Source: Candolleomyces eurysporus (taxonomy: Eukaryota; Basidiomycota; Agaricomycetes; Agaricales; Psathyrellaceae). From it: a stretch of DNA of 35,410 nucleotides. This document shows positions 11,415 to 20,870 of this stretch, piece by piece (position 1 is the stretch's first letter; each line of letters starts with the position of its first letter). The translations under genes were made by a program, and so were the position numbers. Where the stretch lies: NCBI GenBank assembly GCA_027579435.1, contig JANBPK010001546.1, forward strand, positions 1-35,410, given 5' to 3'. Below the pieces are notes generated by a model, which worked only from the letters and a program-made list of their open reading frames with translations, did no database searches and had not been told where the DNA came from.

Positions 11415-13268
11415 CGTTTTCCTGAAAAGAGCTAGGAGGACGAGGGCTGGAGAGGGGGAGGCTGATGAGGGAGAGGAGTAGGATCGACGAAAACGCCTCA
11501 ACTGTTATTGGAGTCGCCAGAGCTTCGAAGCGGATACACACAAGCTTCTTGGTTTGTCATGCTTCTTCCAACCATTGAGTTTACCATCGAACCTCGCAGA
11601 ACAAAGTGGATCTTCGACTGTTGAGCCAAATCGGTTTAGGCGCGCCAATCTCGAGGGGGGAATGACTTGGTCCTATCCAGATGAAGCCATTTAGAGAGAA
11701 GAGTCTCGAAAGTGGGTGCTGATATCACAGGACGGTTGGTCGCGCGAAATGGTCGCCGGTAACGACAATGGCTTCCCGAACCCTTCGGCCCTCTGGCTAA
11801 TGAAAGGGCTGAAAAAGCCTACTGCTCATATGGAGAGTCCATGCTTCAGCACTAGAGAATTTTACAGAGCCGATAGATGTTTCATGCCACGCTACTCACT
11901 AGACGACGTCAGCTCCGGCCAGGGTGTCGTCCAAGCGTTCAAAGACGGCCACTCGTGTATTATCTGGAATTGCAGAGCCTTCAGGCAAGCTTCGAAGAGA
12001 TTGGTTTGATGTCGAATAGTTTCGAGTAACGGTCAGACGTGAATTGTGGCTTGTGGTCGAGGTCATGAACGCGAGGGAAATTATCAGCCCATCGGGGCTT
12101 GAAATAACTTCCCACGCCATCGCACTCCAGATCGGCCGAGGAGTCCCTGCGTCTCCAAGTATTCCTGCAGATATACTTGCTCGATTCGTTCTCCATTCCT
12201 TATACTCTGCATCAATTACTCAACTTGGAGTCTGCCCACCGGATATGCTGCGATAGGCAGATAGCAACGTTGACAATAGACAGTATTGATCGATGTTGAT
12301 CGTTGTTGCATTGTCGAGAAATTTCTGCATGATCTCGGCAAATATCGTGGATATATTCTTAGTCCCATGGCCAGATGCAGAGCATCGTAAGGCACCAACT
12401 GCAGGTGGGATCGATAAATATTTGATAAATATTTCATGCATGAGAAAGTTCGCGCGACCAGGGTAACGTCTAGATCCATCTCGAACGTTCTTCGGGGATG
12501 AAGCTCTAGCATTCGATAGTTCTTCAATAACCACCTGTCGCTCCTCCCCTCAATTGAGGTATACTCTCACAATGATTTTCCGAGATGATTCGATCGCTAC
12601 CTCCATCTTCGCTTTGCCCTGTACCATTCAGGTCATAACTGAGCCTTCTACTCAGTACACAGGGCTAGGTCCCTTTTACGGTGGATCGCATTACGTCGAG
12701 ATCTCGAGGTCTCGTAACTCATATGTATGGTAGGTTCACTTCCCGAATAGGATCACCTCTAGGCTTTGAACGTCTTCATTTACCAGCAAATTTAGGTAGG
12801 AGACCGCGCAAAGAATACTGGGCGATGACCATATGCCTGTTGAGCCTGTAATCTTCCAAATAGGACGCATGCTTCTATTTCCCTGTCTTCTGGTGTCTCC
12901 ATTGAGAAGTTGGAGGAGCCCCGAAATCACTAGTGTTATCAATATCTTTGTGCAGATCATTACCACGTCTCGTTGCATGACCTGCCTATCACGAGAAGAA
13001 GAAGCATGCTTCGGGGCTTCTTTACCTCACCTAGCTGCCAGTTGATTTGGATTTTGGAGATCAAAATAGGTGGATTGCATACCCGTATGAGCGAGGTAGG
13101 CATTTTGACCACGAAAAACCGTGATTATCCGGGGGCTTGTTTTCTTGAAGAACCTCCAGCCTAAGATTCTTCGATGAGTATCATTTTCTCCTTTTCAGCG
13201 ACATGAGGTGAATTCTCAGTTCCTGCATCCATTTTTCTGTCCTCGTAAATATTATGGGAGCTCAAAAG
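11415..13268. other. Long stretch without a supported gene
   Basis: Scattered frames exist, for example MIFRDDSIATSIFALPC from 12573 (+, 53 codons) and minus-strand frames at 12736-12978 and 11899-12196. None shows a motif or a convincing splice chain. GATAAATATTT is repeated directly near 12413-12434. Parts may be decayed coding DNA. Confidence 0.4.
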
Positions 13269-13276
13269 GTATATAA
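13269..13276 (+). promoter_or_regulatory. TATA box of the 18-Cys secreted gene
   Basis: TATATAAG lies about 110 bp upstream of the ATG at 13380. Confidence 0.6.
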
Positions 13277-13379
13277 GACTCTATATATCGTCGTATATCG
13301 TCATACTCAAGCACTTCAGCCAACCAACCAAGTAACCAAGTAACTTCTCATCCATAACTGCTCTCCTACGCTGCCAAAG

Positions 13380-14044
13380 ATGATGTTCAAACTCGCCGCT
13401 GTCGTTCCCCTTATTTCCCTCTTCGTCTCTTCCGCGATGGCTGCCGGCTCCGCCACCACTTGCTTCAGCGGATGCATGGAGAAGGCCGCTGCCACCGTCG
13501 GCTGCGCCATGTTCGTGGTCTCATTGATTTTTTACTTTTCTCTCTTTCGCTGACCTTCACTGCAGCACTGACCACCGTTGCGTCCAAGAAGCCGTTGGCG
13601 TTTTCGAGTCCACCGTCGCTGAATGCATGGAAAATCAAGCTTGCAAGACGAGTAAGGATATCCGCTTCTCATTCCATTTATCAGAGCAACGACTGAATCT
13701 TCGATGTAGTGGCCGAGGGCACTCAAGCCGACTTTGACGGTGCCGCAGCGGCAATCGCTCTGCGCACTGCTCTCGTCCCGGCTGGCGAATTCGACGGAAT
13801 GTTGGGCGACAACGCCAGCGCCGTCATGAGCCGTGTTACTCCTCGTGACACTGGTCTCGGCCTCGAGCGTCGCGCTTGCAACACGGGAAGCAGCCTCTGT
13901 GTTTTGTCGTCTTCTCGCTGCAACACGTACTGCCAGAGGTGCCACGATGCTGGTAGCGGCCGCTGCTCCGACTGCTCCGAGGGAATTTGTGCTGGATTCT
14001 TGGGTTTGACTTGTGTCTGTCAGACCCCGTGCAGGTCCTGCTAA
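13380..14044 (+). CDS. Cysteine-rich secreted protein, three exons
   Basis: The exons are 13380-13510, 13566-13651 and 13710-14044, with introns of 55 nt (donor GTTCGT) and 58 nt, giving 183 aa. The signal peptide MMFKLAAVVPLISLFVSSAM is followed by an N-terminal region with six cysteines (CFSGC, GC, RC, EC, AC). A cysteine-free middle rich in Ala and acidic residues comes next. The C-terminal domain has 12 cysteines in about 55 residues, opening RACNTGSSLC and ending CVCQTPCRSC. The first six cysteines loosely recall a CFEM start, but the pattern is incomplete and I would not call it CFEM. No family is recognised. The layout suggests a two-domain disulfide-rich extracellular protein. The ATG at 13383 is an equally possible start. 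Confidence 0.75.
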
Positions 14045-14356
14045 AGGAAATTTCATTCTGTGAAGCATCATGTTGAGATCGGCTTCCAGACAAGTCCCCG
14101 ATTGATAACTAGTTTGGTGTTTGGGTTGTCCTTGTTCCGTTTTTCGCCCTTTGTGTACAATTATCGCGTGTAGTCTGGTACTGCACACCGTTATGTTTCT
14201 CATGTACCGCTGGCTCTGTTTAAATGACAATATCGTGATATCATTTCGAACGTCATAGTATGTCGTATCTGTACATTAGTTAAGAACTATTCAGAGCACT
14301 GACTTCTTAGTCGTAACATCAGTCGGTGGAGGTAGGGCTCCATCTGACGGTTGGGT

Positions 14357-15475
14357 TTAAACCGCTGAGACCTTCTCATCCGACCCAATGGAGCTACGTT
14401 CTTGAGCTATCGCGCTCGTATCGGACGAGTCGCGCAATTTTGCCCAAGCCAAAATTGCTGTGCAGTTCAGTCCCTAATTCGAAGAGCAAGTGTCAGCACG
14501 TCCATCTGTCATCGGTCAATCCAGAACAAAACCCTTACGTAGATGACGGTCACCGGTCCTGCCACGAGGCTGAATCCCGGGTTTTCTGTCTTGTACAGAG
14601 TCAGGTACACAAGCTGAGCGACCAAAGCCAAGACAGCCGACTGCAAGAGGATAGAAGCCCCCTTGGAGATTGCGCCTCCCGATGGATTTACGGCGGATTT
14701 CGCCCCTTGACGGTCCGAGTGGATCTTCGCAAGTATGAGAGCGGTGAATATGACCTTGACGGCCAGAGACAGTCCCATGCAGGCTGCACCAAGTGGAACC
14801 CACCAGTCCTTAGCGATGATTTCGTAGGAGTTAAACACGCTTGCCATGTCAATGGTGACGACCAAGCCGGTGACTTTGGGACGGTAAGCAAGAGGTGAGA
14901 GCTCGAATGAAAGAAAGACTCGCCGTATGACGCCAACATAATGATAGCTGGGAAGAGGCCGACCAGGGTTGACTTGTTCCAAAGATTCCAGCAACGATGG
15001 ATCTGAAAGGCGTCGCTGTGAGTCCAGCAGCGTCGTTGAATTTAACTCAGTACGTACGAGGATCAGTTGTGAAAGGAAGTCAAGAGTAATGCTGATGACG
15101 CTGGTCGTTGCGTTAACCTTGGCCGACCAGAGAGCCCCACCGCGCATCTGAGGATTGTATATATCAAGCTAGGAGCAGAATTTAAGAGAAAAGCGACGGA
15201 CCAAGGTGAAAAACTGCTGAAGGGCATCCAGGACGATCGTTACAACGCTCAGTCCGAACAGAGCGAAGACTCCATAATCCACGAGCGAGAGCCTCTTGCC
15301 TCGAGTCAACCTAGCGTACAAGCAGAATATGGCCACGTAGAAGCCTATTACGACAGTCGACAGTCAGTGCCCGGGCAGCTTTGTTTAGAGCGATTTGACA
15401 ATTTCGTTACGCACCGAAAAAGAGTTCTGTGAGTATGACTCCAATGAAGGCGGCGTCAGGGTACGTGATAGCCAT
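14357..15475 (-). CDS. Fungal seven-helix membrane protein, six exons
   Basis: The exons are 15475-15415, 15344-15202, 15147-15058, 15002-14924, 14873-14539 and 14473-14357, giving 274 aa with all phases consistent. It has about seven hydrophobic helices, starting with AAFIGVILTELFFGFYVAIF and including YGVFALFGLSVVTIVLDAL and LVAQLVYLTLY, then a polar tail ending GSDEKVSAV. The layout (N-terminal GxxxxxxxFG helix, a cytoplasmic HRCW/LW loop after helix 3, KVIFTALILAKI near helix 6) matches the large uncharacterised basidiomycete membrane family often labelled DUF6534-like. Naming the family is inference. Intron 4 is a GC-AG intron (GCGAGT...AAAG, 50 nt). Function unknown. Confidence 0.75.
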
Positions 15476-16268
15476 GGCTCAGAGGGGTGGAAATTAGACT
15501 GAGGAACGGCGGATAGGCCAGAGCAAACGGACCTACCGTTTATATGGCGTCCAGAAGCCAGATTCAGGGACGAATGCTTTGCCCCACCTGATCCTTGGTG
15601 GGTGTATGTTTGCGTTCCTAGCTTTCGACTGATGGAACTTCAATATCGGACAGCAGATCCGAACATTCAGTTACGGCAGACAGTCAATCGTTATCGGTGG
15701 GTGAGCTTCCCGCTCCACCATCAATAGTCAACATCATTTAAGTTTGGTATAATGACAGGAAGGACCTTAGGAGCTGAGGTCTTACGGCCACGGAGCAAGC
15801 GTACAGTAAAGACATCACCTCACGTACATGATATTGTAACTCTCCGACACTGTCGTTGCTCTTGATTATCTTGGCTGTCGAACATTCTGTTCGTTGCTGT
15901 GGAGCAACCAACCAGGTATCTCTCACATCTTGGCTGTATCCTTGCAGCAGTAGTTGCGCAGCCTGTAGCACAGATTATCTCGATGTATGAAGAGGGGAGG
16001 TTACGTGGTGACCGGAGGAAGAGGCCTGAAGCCCGGCCGCTCGACATCATCAGCTTTTCTCACACACACAATGGTTTAGGATGGCGTCATGAAGATAAGA
16101 TTAGGCGGAGGAGTGTGAACCCGAGTTCGACAAGTACTCTATGAAGTGGCATTTCGGTGGCCTTGTTCGCTTCTCTGATTCCAGACGAAAATATGAGAAT
16201 ATCGTGCGATGAAGGAATGACGAATGAAAAAGCGGTCATATTAGTTCAACGAGAAAGCAAAGCCGTCG
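15476..16268. other. Intergenic, no gene seen
   Basis: This lies between the start of the seven-helix gene and the stop of the CBM1/8-Cys gene. Open frames show no coding features. Confidence 0.5.
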
Positions 16269-17070
16269 TTATTTAGAAGTAGTCGTCGGGGTTGCTGCCG
16301 TGGATGAGCACAGCGGCGTTTTCGGGGCGCATGTGCAGAAGGGACACCTGGTTCCCGTTACAACCCATCCGGAAGGACATCCAATGGCGCAAACGGTGTT
16401 GCAAGCGATGGTAGACGTGACGCAGGTCGTCGGACTGGGAGACGGGGTTGGGGTTGGAGTAGATGTGCTCGTGCATAACGGCGTATGCGGTGCGCACGAG
16501 CAGAATGGACAACGGGTTCCAGTGAGAACGTGTCCAGGAGTTGGACATGCGAGTGGGCAAGCGAGGCTGCAGGAGAGGGTGGAGGACTGACAGGTTGTAG
16601 GATAGGTTAGGGTCACCGTCGTTGGCGTTGGGGCGCTCGTGGTCGATTGCACGAGTTGACATTGACTGAAGTCTAAGCGGATTTCTCAGTTACAACAGAT
16701 GCTCTTTAATTGACTTGCTTTCCGACCTTTATTTACAGACACACATTTGATATCCAAACCCGGGTAGCTAGACGATCTCGTTATCAGAAGCTCAGGGTGC
16801 TTGGATTTAAATTTGAGTTTTACTAACGATTGGCATGACGTTGCTCCTTTGTGGCTCAAACCCCCACCTAATATCAGCAGGTTGGTAATCTTGTAACTGT
16901 ACGCTTGTATTTGCCCACTTACATTGACCTCCCAGGGGCAAGAGTTTGGGAGTTACCTCTCTTGTCCATCCTGTTGGAGTGGGAGCCGAAGGTGCGATCA
17001 CAGGAATAACTGCTTCGATTCTAGTGATCCACGACAATCCATAGAGGAGGAGGAAAGAAATTGCGTGCAT
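16269..17070 (-). CDS. Secreted CBM1-like plus 8-Cys repeat protein, four exons
   Basis: The exons are 17070-16923, 16867-16828, 16767-16727 and 16672-16269, with introns of 55, 60 and 54 nt. All phases join, giving 210 aa. After the signal peptide (MHAISFLLLYGLSWITRIEA) comes a CBM1-like module at about 47-82: GGQCGGLSHKGATSC, then KCVSVNKDFSQC. Cysteines 50, 61, 71 and 81 give C-x10-C-x9-C-x9-C; classical CBM1 is C-x10-C-x5-C-x9-C. Of the usual cellulose-binding aromatics only Phe78 remains. A Thr/Pro linker leads to two 8-cysteine repeats (104-143 and 160-198) of pattern C-x6-C-x3-C-x3-C-x10/11-C-x2-C-x-C-x6-C, each containing TGTRCPFC. The repeats match no domain I know. The protein probably attaches to plant or fungal wall polysaccharide, which is inference. 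Confidence 0.75.
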
Positions 17071-17921
17071 AACTGGCAAGAGGAATCTCTCAAACGAAGC
17101 GACACCGCGGCACAGTAAGGCAAGCTAGATATACATTTCCCTTACGAGGTCACGCTAGGGTAAGGTCTGCTACAGACCCCATGCTCTCATGAAAATGACA
17201 CAAATATCCGAGAGCTGCCTTCAATAGTTGGAGGAACGATGACCACATGAGCGCCTGTGGTAAAACAATAGGTCTTGGAACTTCAAAATCGCAAGAACTC
17301 CGGGAGGTGAACTGCGGAAGTCCTGAGCCATCGTGGTTCCCGAACGCTTCGATCACTGCATCAATGCTTGAGATTATGATTCACAAATCACATCTCTATT
17401 CCGTCATCAGGAAAGGACGGAATGAGCCGGCGACGCAACAAGCTCCCATGGTCGAAGTTGGGACGCGCAAACGCCGCGACAAACCCGCCATAGAACCGAT
17501 CCCTATCCCTAGTATTAGCACCTGACACAATAGAAACCGGTCATGGTGTCAATGAACTAACGGACCAATGCGGACCTTTATGCAAAGCTCGACGGCGTAC
17601 ATGCCTCTAACGACAATTGAAGATCAAAGTCCTGGTGCAGTCCCACGAATTGCGACCCTTCGAGCTGTTTGAACAGGAGATAACGCTTCCACAGCAATTC
17701 ATACATTGAGAGGTGTTACTTGAATTGGACTCGGTAGCTATGCATCGCTCGTGTACTTGGAACGGCCGGGTCTCGACCGCGTTTAACAGCAGTTAACACA
17801 TTGGTGACCATGTTGGGGTGTTGCAGCCCCCACGCGGCTATTTAATCTCTACGCTCCTGTTTCAGTCTCACTCCCTCCTCAGAGCGCTGTCCATCCTGCC
17901 CTCACACACCTATAAGTTACA
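17071..17921. other. Intergenic, weak coding hints only
   Basis: On the minus strand, coding-like pieces near 17730-17600 (MYELLWKRYLLFKQLEG) and 17356-17150 (PLPQALMWSSFLQ-like) could belong to an unresolved gene, but I cannot connect them. The right end is the promoter of the small gene at 17922. Confidence 0.35.
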
Positions 17922-18178
17922 ATGGATGCACCGAGCGGACTGTCTCCACGCCTCATCAAGATTATCATTGCCATTCACAGCCTACTACTTTTCGCAANNT
18001 TTTTTTTTGCCTCGTTGCCATCACCACTAAATTGTTTGCTATCGACGACGGAGGCGTTTCGCCCCTTCTCGTACAAACTGTGGATACTCGAAGGGTGAGT
18101 TCACTGAAGCTCCTTTCTATGTTTATGGAACCAACGATGCCCTTTGAGCAGGTCATGTTGAAGCAGAATAATTTCTAA
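17922..18178 (+). CDS. Very small single-pass membrane or secreted protein
   Basis: Exon 1 is 17922-18094 and exon 2 is 18152-18178, with a 57-nt intron (GTGAGT...GAGCAG). As printed, two N's followed by nine T's at 17999 break the frame. Dropping the two N's restores one frame of 65 aa through a hydrophobic segment (IKIIIAIHSLLLFA, then CLVAITTKLFA), followed by DDGGVSPLLVQTVDTRR and a short tail ending LKQNNF. A single hydrophobic stretch near the N-terminus fits a signal anchor or an uncleaved signal. No family is recognised. The frame repair is a guess about a homopolymer, not evidence of mutation. Confidence 0.4.
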
Positions 18179-19239
18179 TGAACGGCTGGAAGTTGTCGCC
18201 CCTGGAGATTTACGTCTGGATTCCGGAATTCGAGAATGATCTTTAAAATATCTAATATGAACCTCTTGTCGATTGGTCCTTGTACCACACTGCTCCTCCC
18301 ATTCGGCCCATCAATGTGAAGTCCAGTTCGGGGCAAGGCAAGTCCGGCAGGAACGGACTTTGAATGCGTCAACCTCCGTGCCAGAATTGAATGAGTACAT
18401 GTCCTCAATGAGCTTTGCACCCAAGATCCTGGTACAGATTCACTATCCAGGGGACGACAAGCCGAAACAACTTCATGGGGACTATGGAACGGGCAAAGTT
18501 GAAACCACGGTAGAGAGCCTGCGTGTTCATGGCTAGCTCCCGAGATGCATCACAAGAAGTAAATAGACGATACTAATATGAGCGAGCAAATAGCTTCATG
18601 AAGTGAATAGTGAGTTATACGCGAAACAGAGACAAGTACTTCAAGTAGCAGGAGCAAAGAAACGCAAGACCGCTAGTTTTCGATGCTCCCTTTTCTGACG
18701 GTCACGGCGCTCTGAGTTTTGAAACGAGCCGTATTGTTTGGGAGGACAATCAACTAGAAGTAGAAAGCCATCCAGTATGTGAGTTGCTTGATTAAATGAA
18801 ACATGGAATGAAGCAGGAACAACGGTGTGAGCGGTCCAAAACGAATTGTTGCCATTCTTTCAGTATCGGGGCAGGAGTGATACTTACCGCTAGGATAGGC
18901 CTGAGGTACCTGTCTCCCTAGTTTGTGGTCGCGGTATTGACACCGTGGCAAAACCACGATGGAACTGTCAGTCCCAGCTAGTTCAATGGTCAAAATAAGA
19001 CCGACCATGGAGCCGCGATGAATCGTGTGCCTACATGATAAATTCCATTAGTACTGGAAATCGACATGAACAAAGGATGGAGGCATCAGTGGCACGCTGA
19101 ATGGAATCACTTTGATGCAGTGGAGTCTTAATGGAACCTGCTCCTCCGATTCCAGGCCAAGTGTCACCGCTATCACCTGGTACTTCAATGCAGCCACATG
19201 TTCCAGCGCAGTTCCACTGTCAGCCCCAGCCTTACTGTA
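18179..19239. other. No supported gene; one coding-like fragment
   Basis: A plus-strand frame ending at 18536 contains ELNEYMSSMSFAPKILVQIH and GDYGTGKVETTVESLR, which look like real coding sequence but match no family I can name. No start or splice chain could be fixed. The rest (18537-19239) shows nothing. Confidence 0.3.
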
Positions 19240-20870
19240 ATTCGGATGGAGCTAGTGGTTCCATCGCTGCCTTGCCGCTGTGTGATATTCATAGCGCGGC
19301 CACCGTTCTCAGAGCGGTCTTACTTGTTCTGGGAAGAAGGTTGTCATTACACGTCTGAATACCGCGCGTGCGTCTGAGGGAGAAACCGATTAACGATAAC
19401 GCGCGTAGCGGAGATGGGACGCACTGTTTCCGTCGTTGATGCTGATCAAGAATCTAAGGTAGCAGTTAATGTACTCGACTTCATCGCCGAAAAGCTTGCA
19501 AACCCTCTACCCGTCTAGCGAATCTCATATAGAGAACATATACTACTTCGGCGTAGTCCTTTTCCCGTTCCATCACTTCGACATACGCAAATGTCAGCAG
19601 ATAGCTGGAAACAGCGATAGGTCGGGATATGATACGGACGAATGGAGAACATACCTCGTGAGGCCGGCGTCCATACCAGCCTTCAGTATCAAAAGAGTGT
19701 CTTCGGGCTTCCCAATGCTTTTAGTCCAACTGTACGCCATATACCATATAGTCTCATGTGAATGACGGTTTTTCGATAAACGCCTTGAATACGCCTATTC
19801 AGCGTTTCCTTTTCCTGGTTTTCAATTTCAAAAGGGCTACTTTCTTCCCACTTTGAAAATGCTTTCCATTCTCCGACGAGGCTACGAGTTGCGGCGTCAA
19901 TATGGGCAGCGAGGGCAGGAGAAAATCCTGGGAAGGAGGGTAGAGCGTATTCAAATAGCTTTCAAGCAGCTTGAAAACAGCACGCAATTTTACGTACGCG
20001 GGAGAGAGATCAGACCTCAACCTTTTTTGCGGTAATCTTGTTGAGGTTGTTCTCGAAGGTTTCCAGCTCGAACCAGGTGCGTTCGACGTCGTCAAGAGGT
20101 AATTTCACAGCTCGGTGGTAAGCTTTTCTAATCTCATCCANTTTTTTGTTGTTCTTCCAATGTCGAAAACGCGTCTCCAACTGGTAGGAATTGGATGTAG
20201 TCGTACCAGACAGACACGCTTTAGAGCGAATTCGTAAGAATCTCGGCCAATGCCACGCGTTTGAGAGTCCTTATTCCGACGTCTGAATAGCGTTATATAG
20301 ACATTCCTCCATAAAAGCGAAACCGATTCCCACTCACCGAACATAGTCCAGATAAATTTTACACAGATCCACGTCTGGCGAGCCCCTCAGGTACTTCGGG
20401 TACTTGATGAACAGTTGCTCAGCTTCAGCAAAGGTAGCCTTACCATTCAAGAAGTGGCCGAAATGCGCAATCTGGGCCGACAACTGAACACGAACAGCGT
20501 ACACATTACTTCGCGCTCAGTACAGCGGTAGCATAGGCTTCAAGTTATGGGCACTCTTACCGTGTTTGGGCTTCGAACAACTCGTATACACACGATGAAT
20601 CTTGGATATCTTATCGGTACCGGAAGCTAGTCTTATGGATCTTCTCCAGCCGTGAGGGTTCTGATTAGACAGTCTCTAGAACAGAGCATCGGACTCACTC
20701 GCTGACGAGTCTGGTTCTGTCTTGATAGAGGTGGTGCTGATGCTCTTCTGGCTTAATGGAGCGAGCATTTCTTCCGTTGATTGCGTAGCATCCCCAGCGA
20801 ATCCTTGGGCCGCATCTGCTTCTCTATGTTGTCCTTTTCACAGTATCAAAATGGGGACAGAGATTACTGG
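19240..20870 (-). pseudogene. rna14: RNA14 (CstF-77 type) pseudogene
   Basis: Reading right to left, pieces of an RNA14-like protein appear in the correct order: TEPDSSASESDAL, NPHGWRRSIRLASG, HFLNGKATFAEAEQLF, RGSPDVDLCKIYLDYVR, DVERTWFELETFENNLNKI, SDLSPAYVKLRAVFKLLES, LVGEWKAFSKWEESSPFEI, MAYSWTKSIGKPEDTLLILK, YLLTFAYVEVMEREKDY, SDARAVFRRVMTTF and ERWPRYEY. RNA14 is the HAT-repeat scaffold of cleavage factor IA in mRNA 3'-end processing. This copy is dead: there is a stop just before NPHGW, frameshifts occur near 20010, 19935 and 19745, and TGA stands where Trp is expected in RPLWERW. Intron-like segments persist (for example GTAAGA...TTCAG around 20490-20555), so it was copied as DNA and not through mRNA. 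The N at 20141 adds one uncertain frame. Confidence 0.8.

Noticed and set aside
11716..12196. Open frames on both strands considered as an F-box relative or other gene
   Set aside because: Fragments such as FERLDDTL look protein-like but are in conflicting frames and match neither the F-box gene nor another family I know.
13380..13651. CFEM domain in the N-terminal half of the 18-Cys protein
   Set aside because: Only six of the eight expected cysteines are present, and the CxC near the centre is missing.
15148..15201. A 33-nt version of intron 2 in the seven-helix gene, ending at CTCCTAG
   Set aside because: The acceptor 21 nt further (ATCCTCAG) keeps the frame and gives a normal 54-nt intron.
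19240..20870. RNA14 copy as a retroposed pseudogene
   Set aside because: Intron-like sequences remain between conserved segments, so it was not copied from spliced mRNA.
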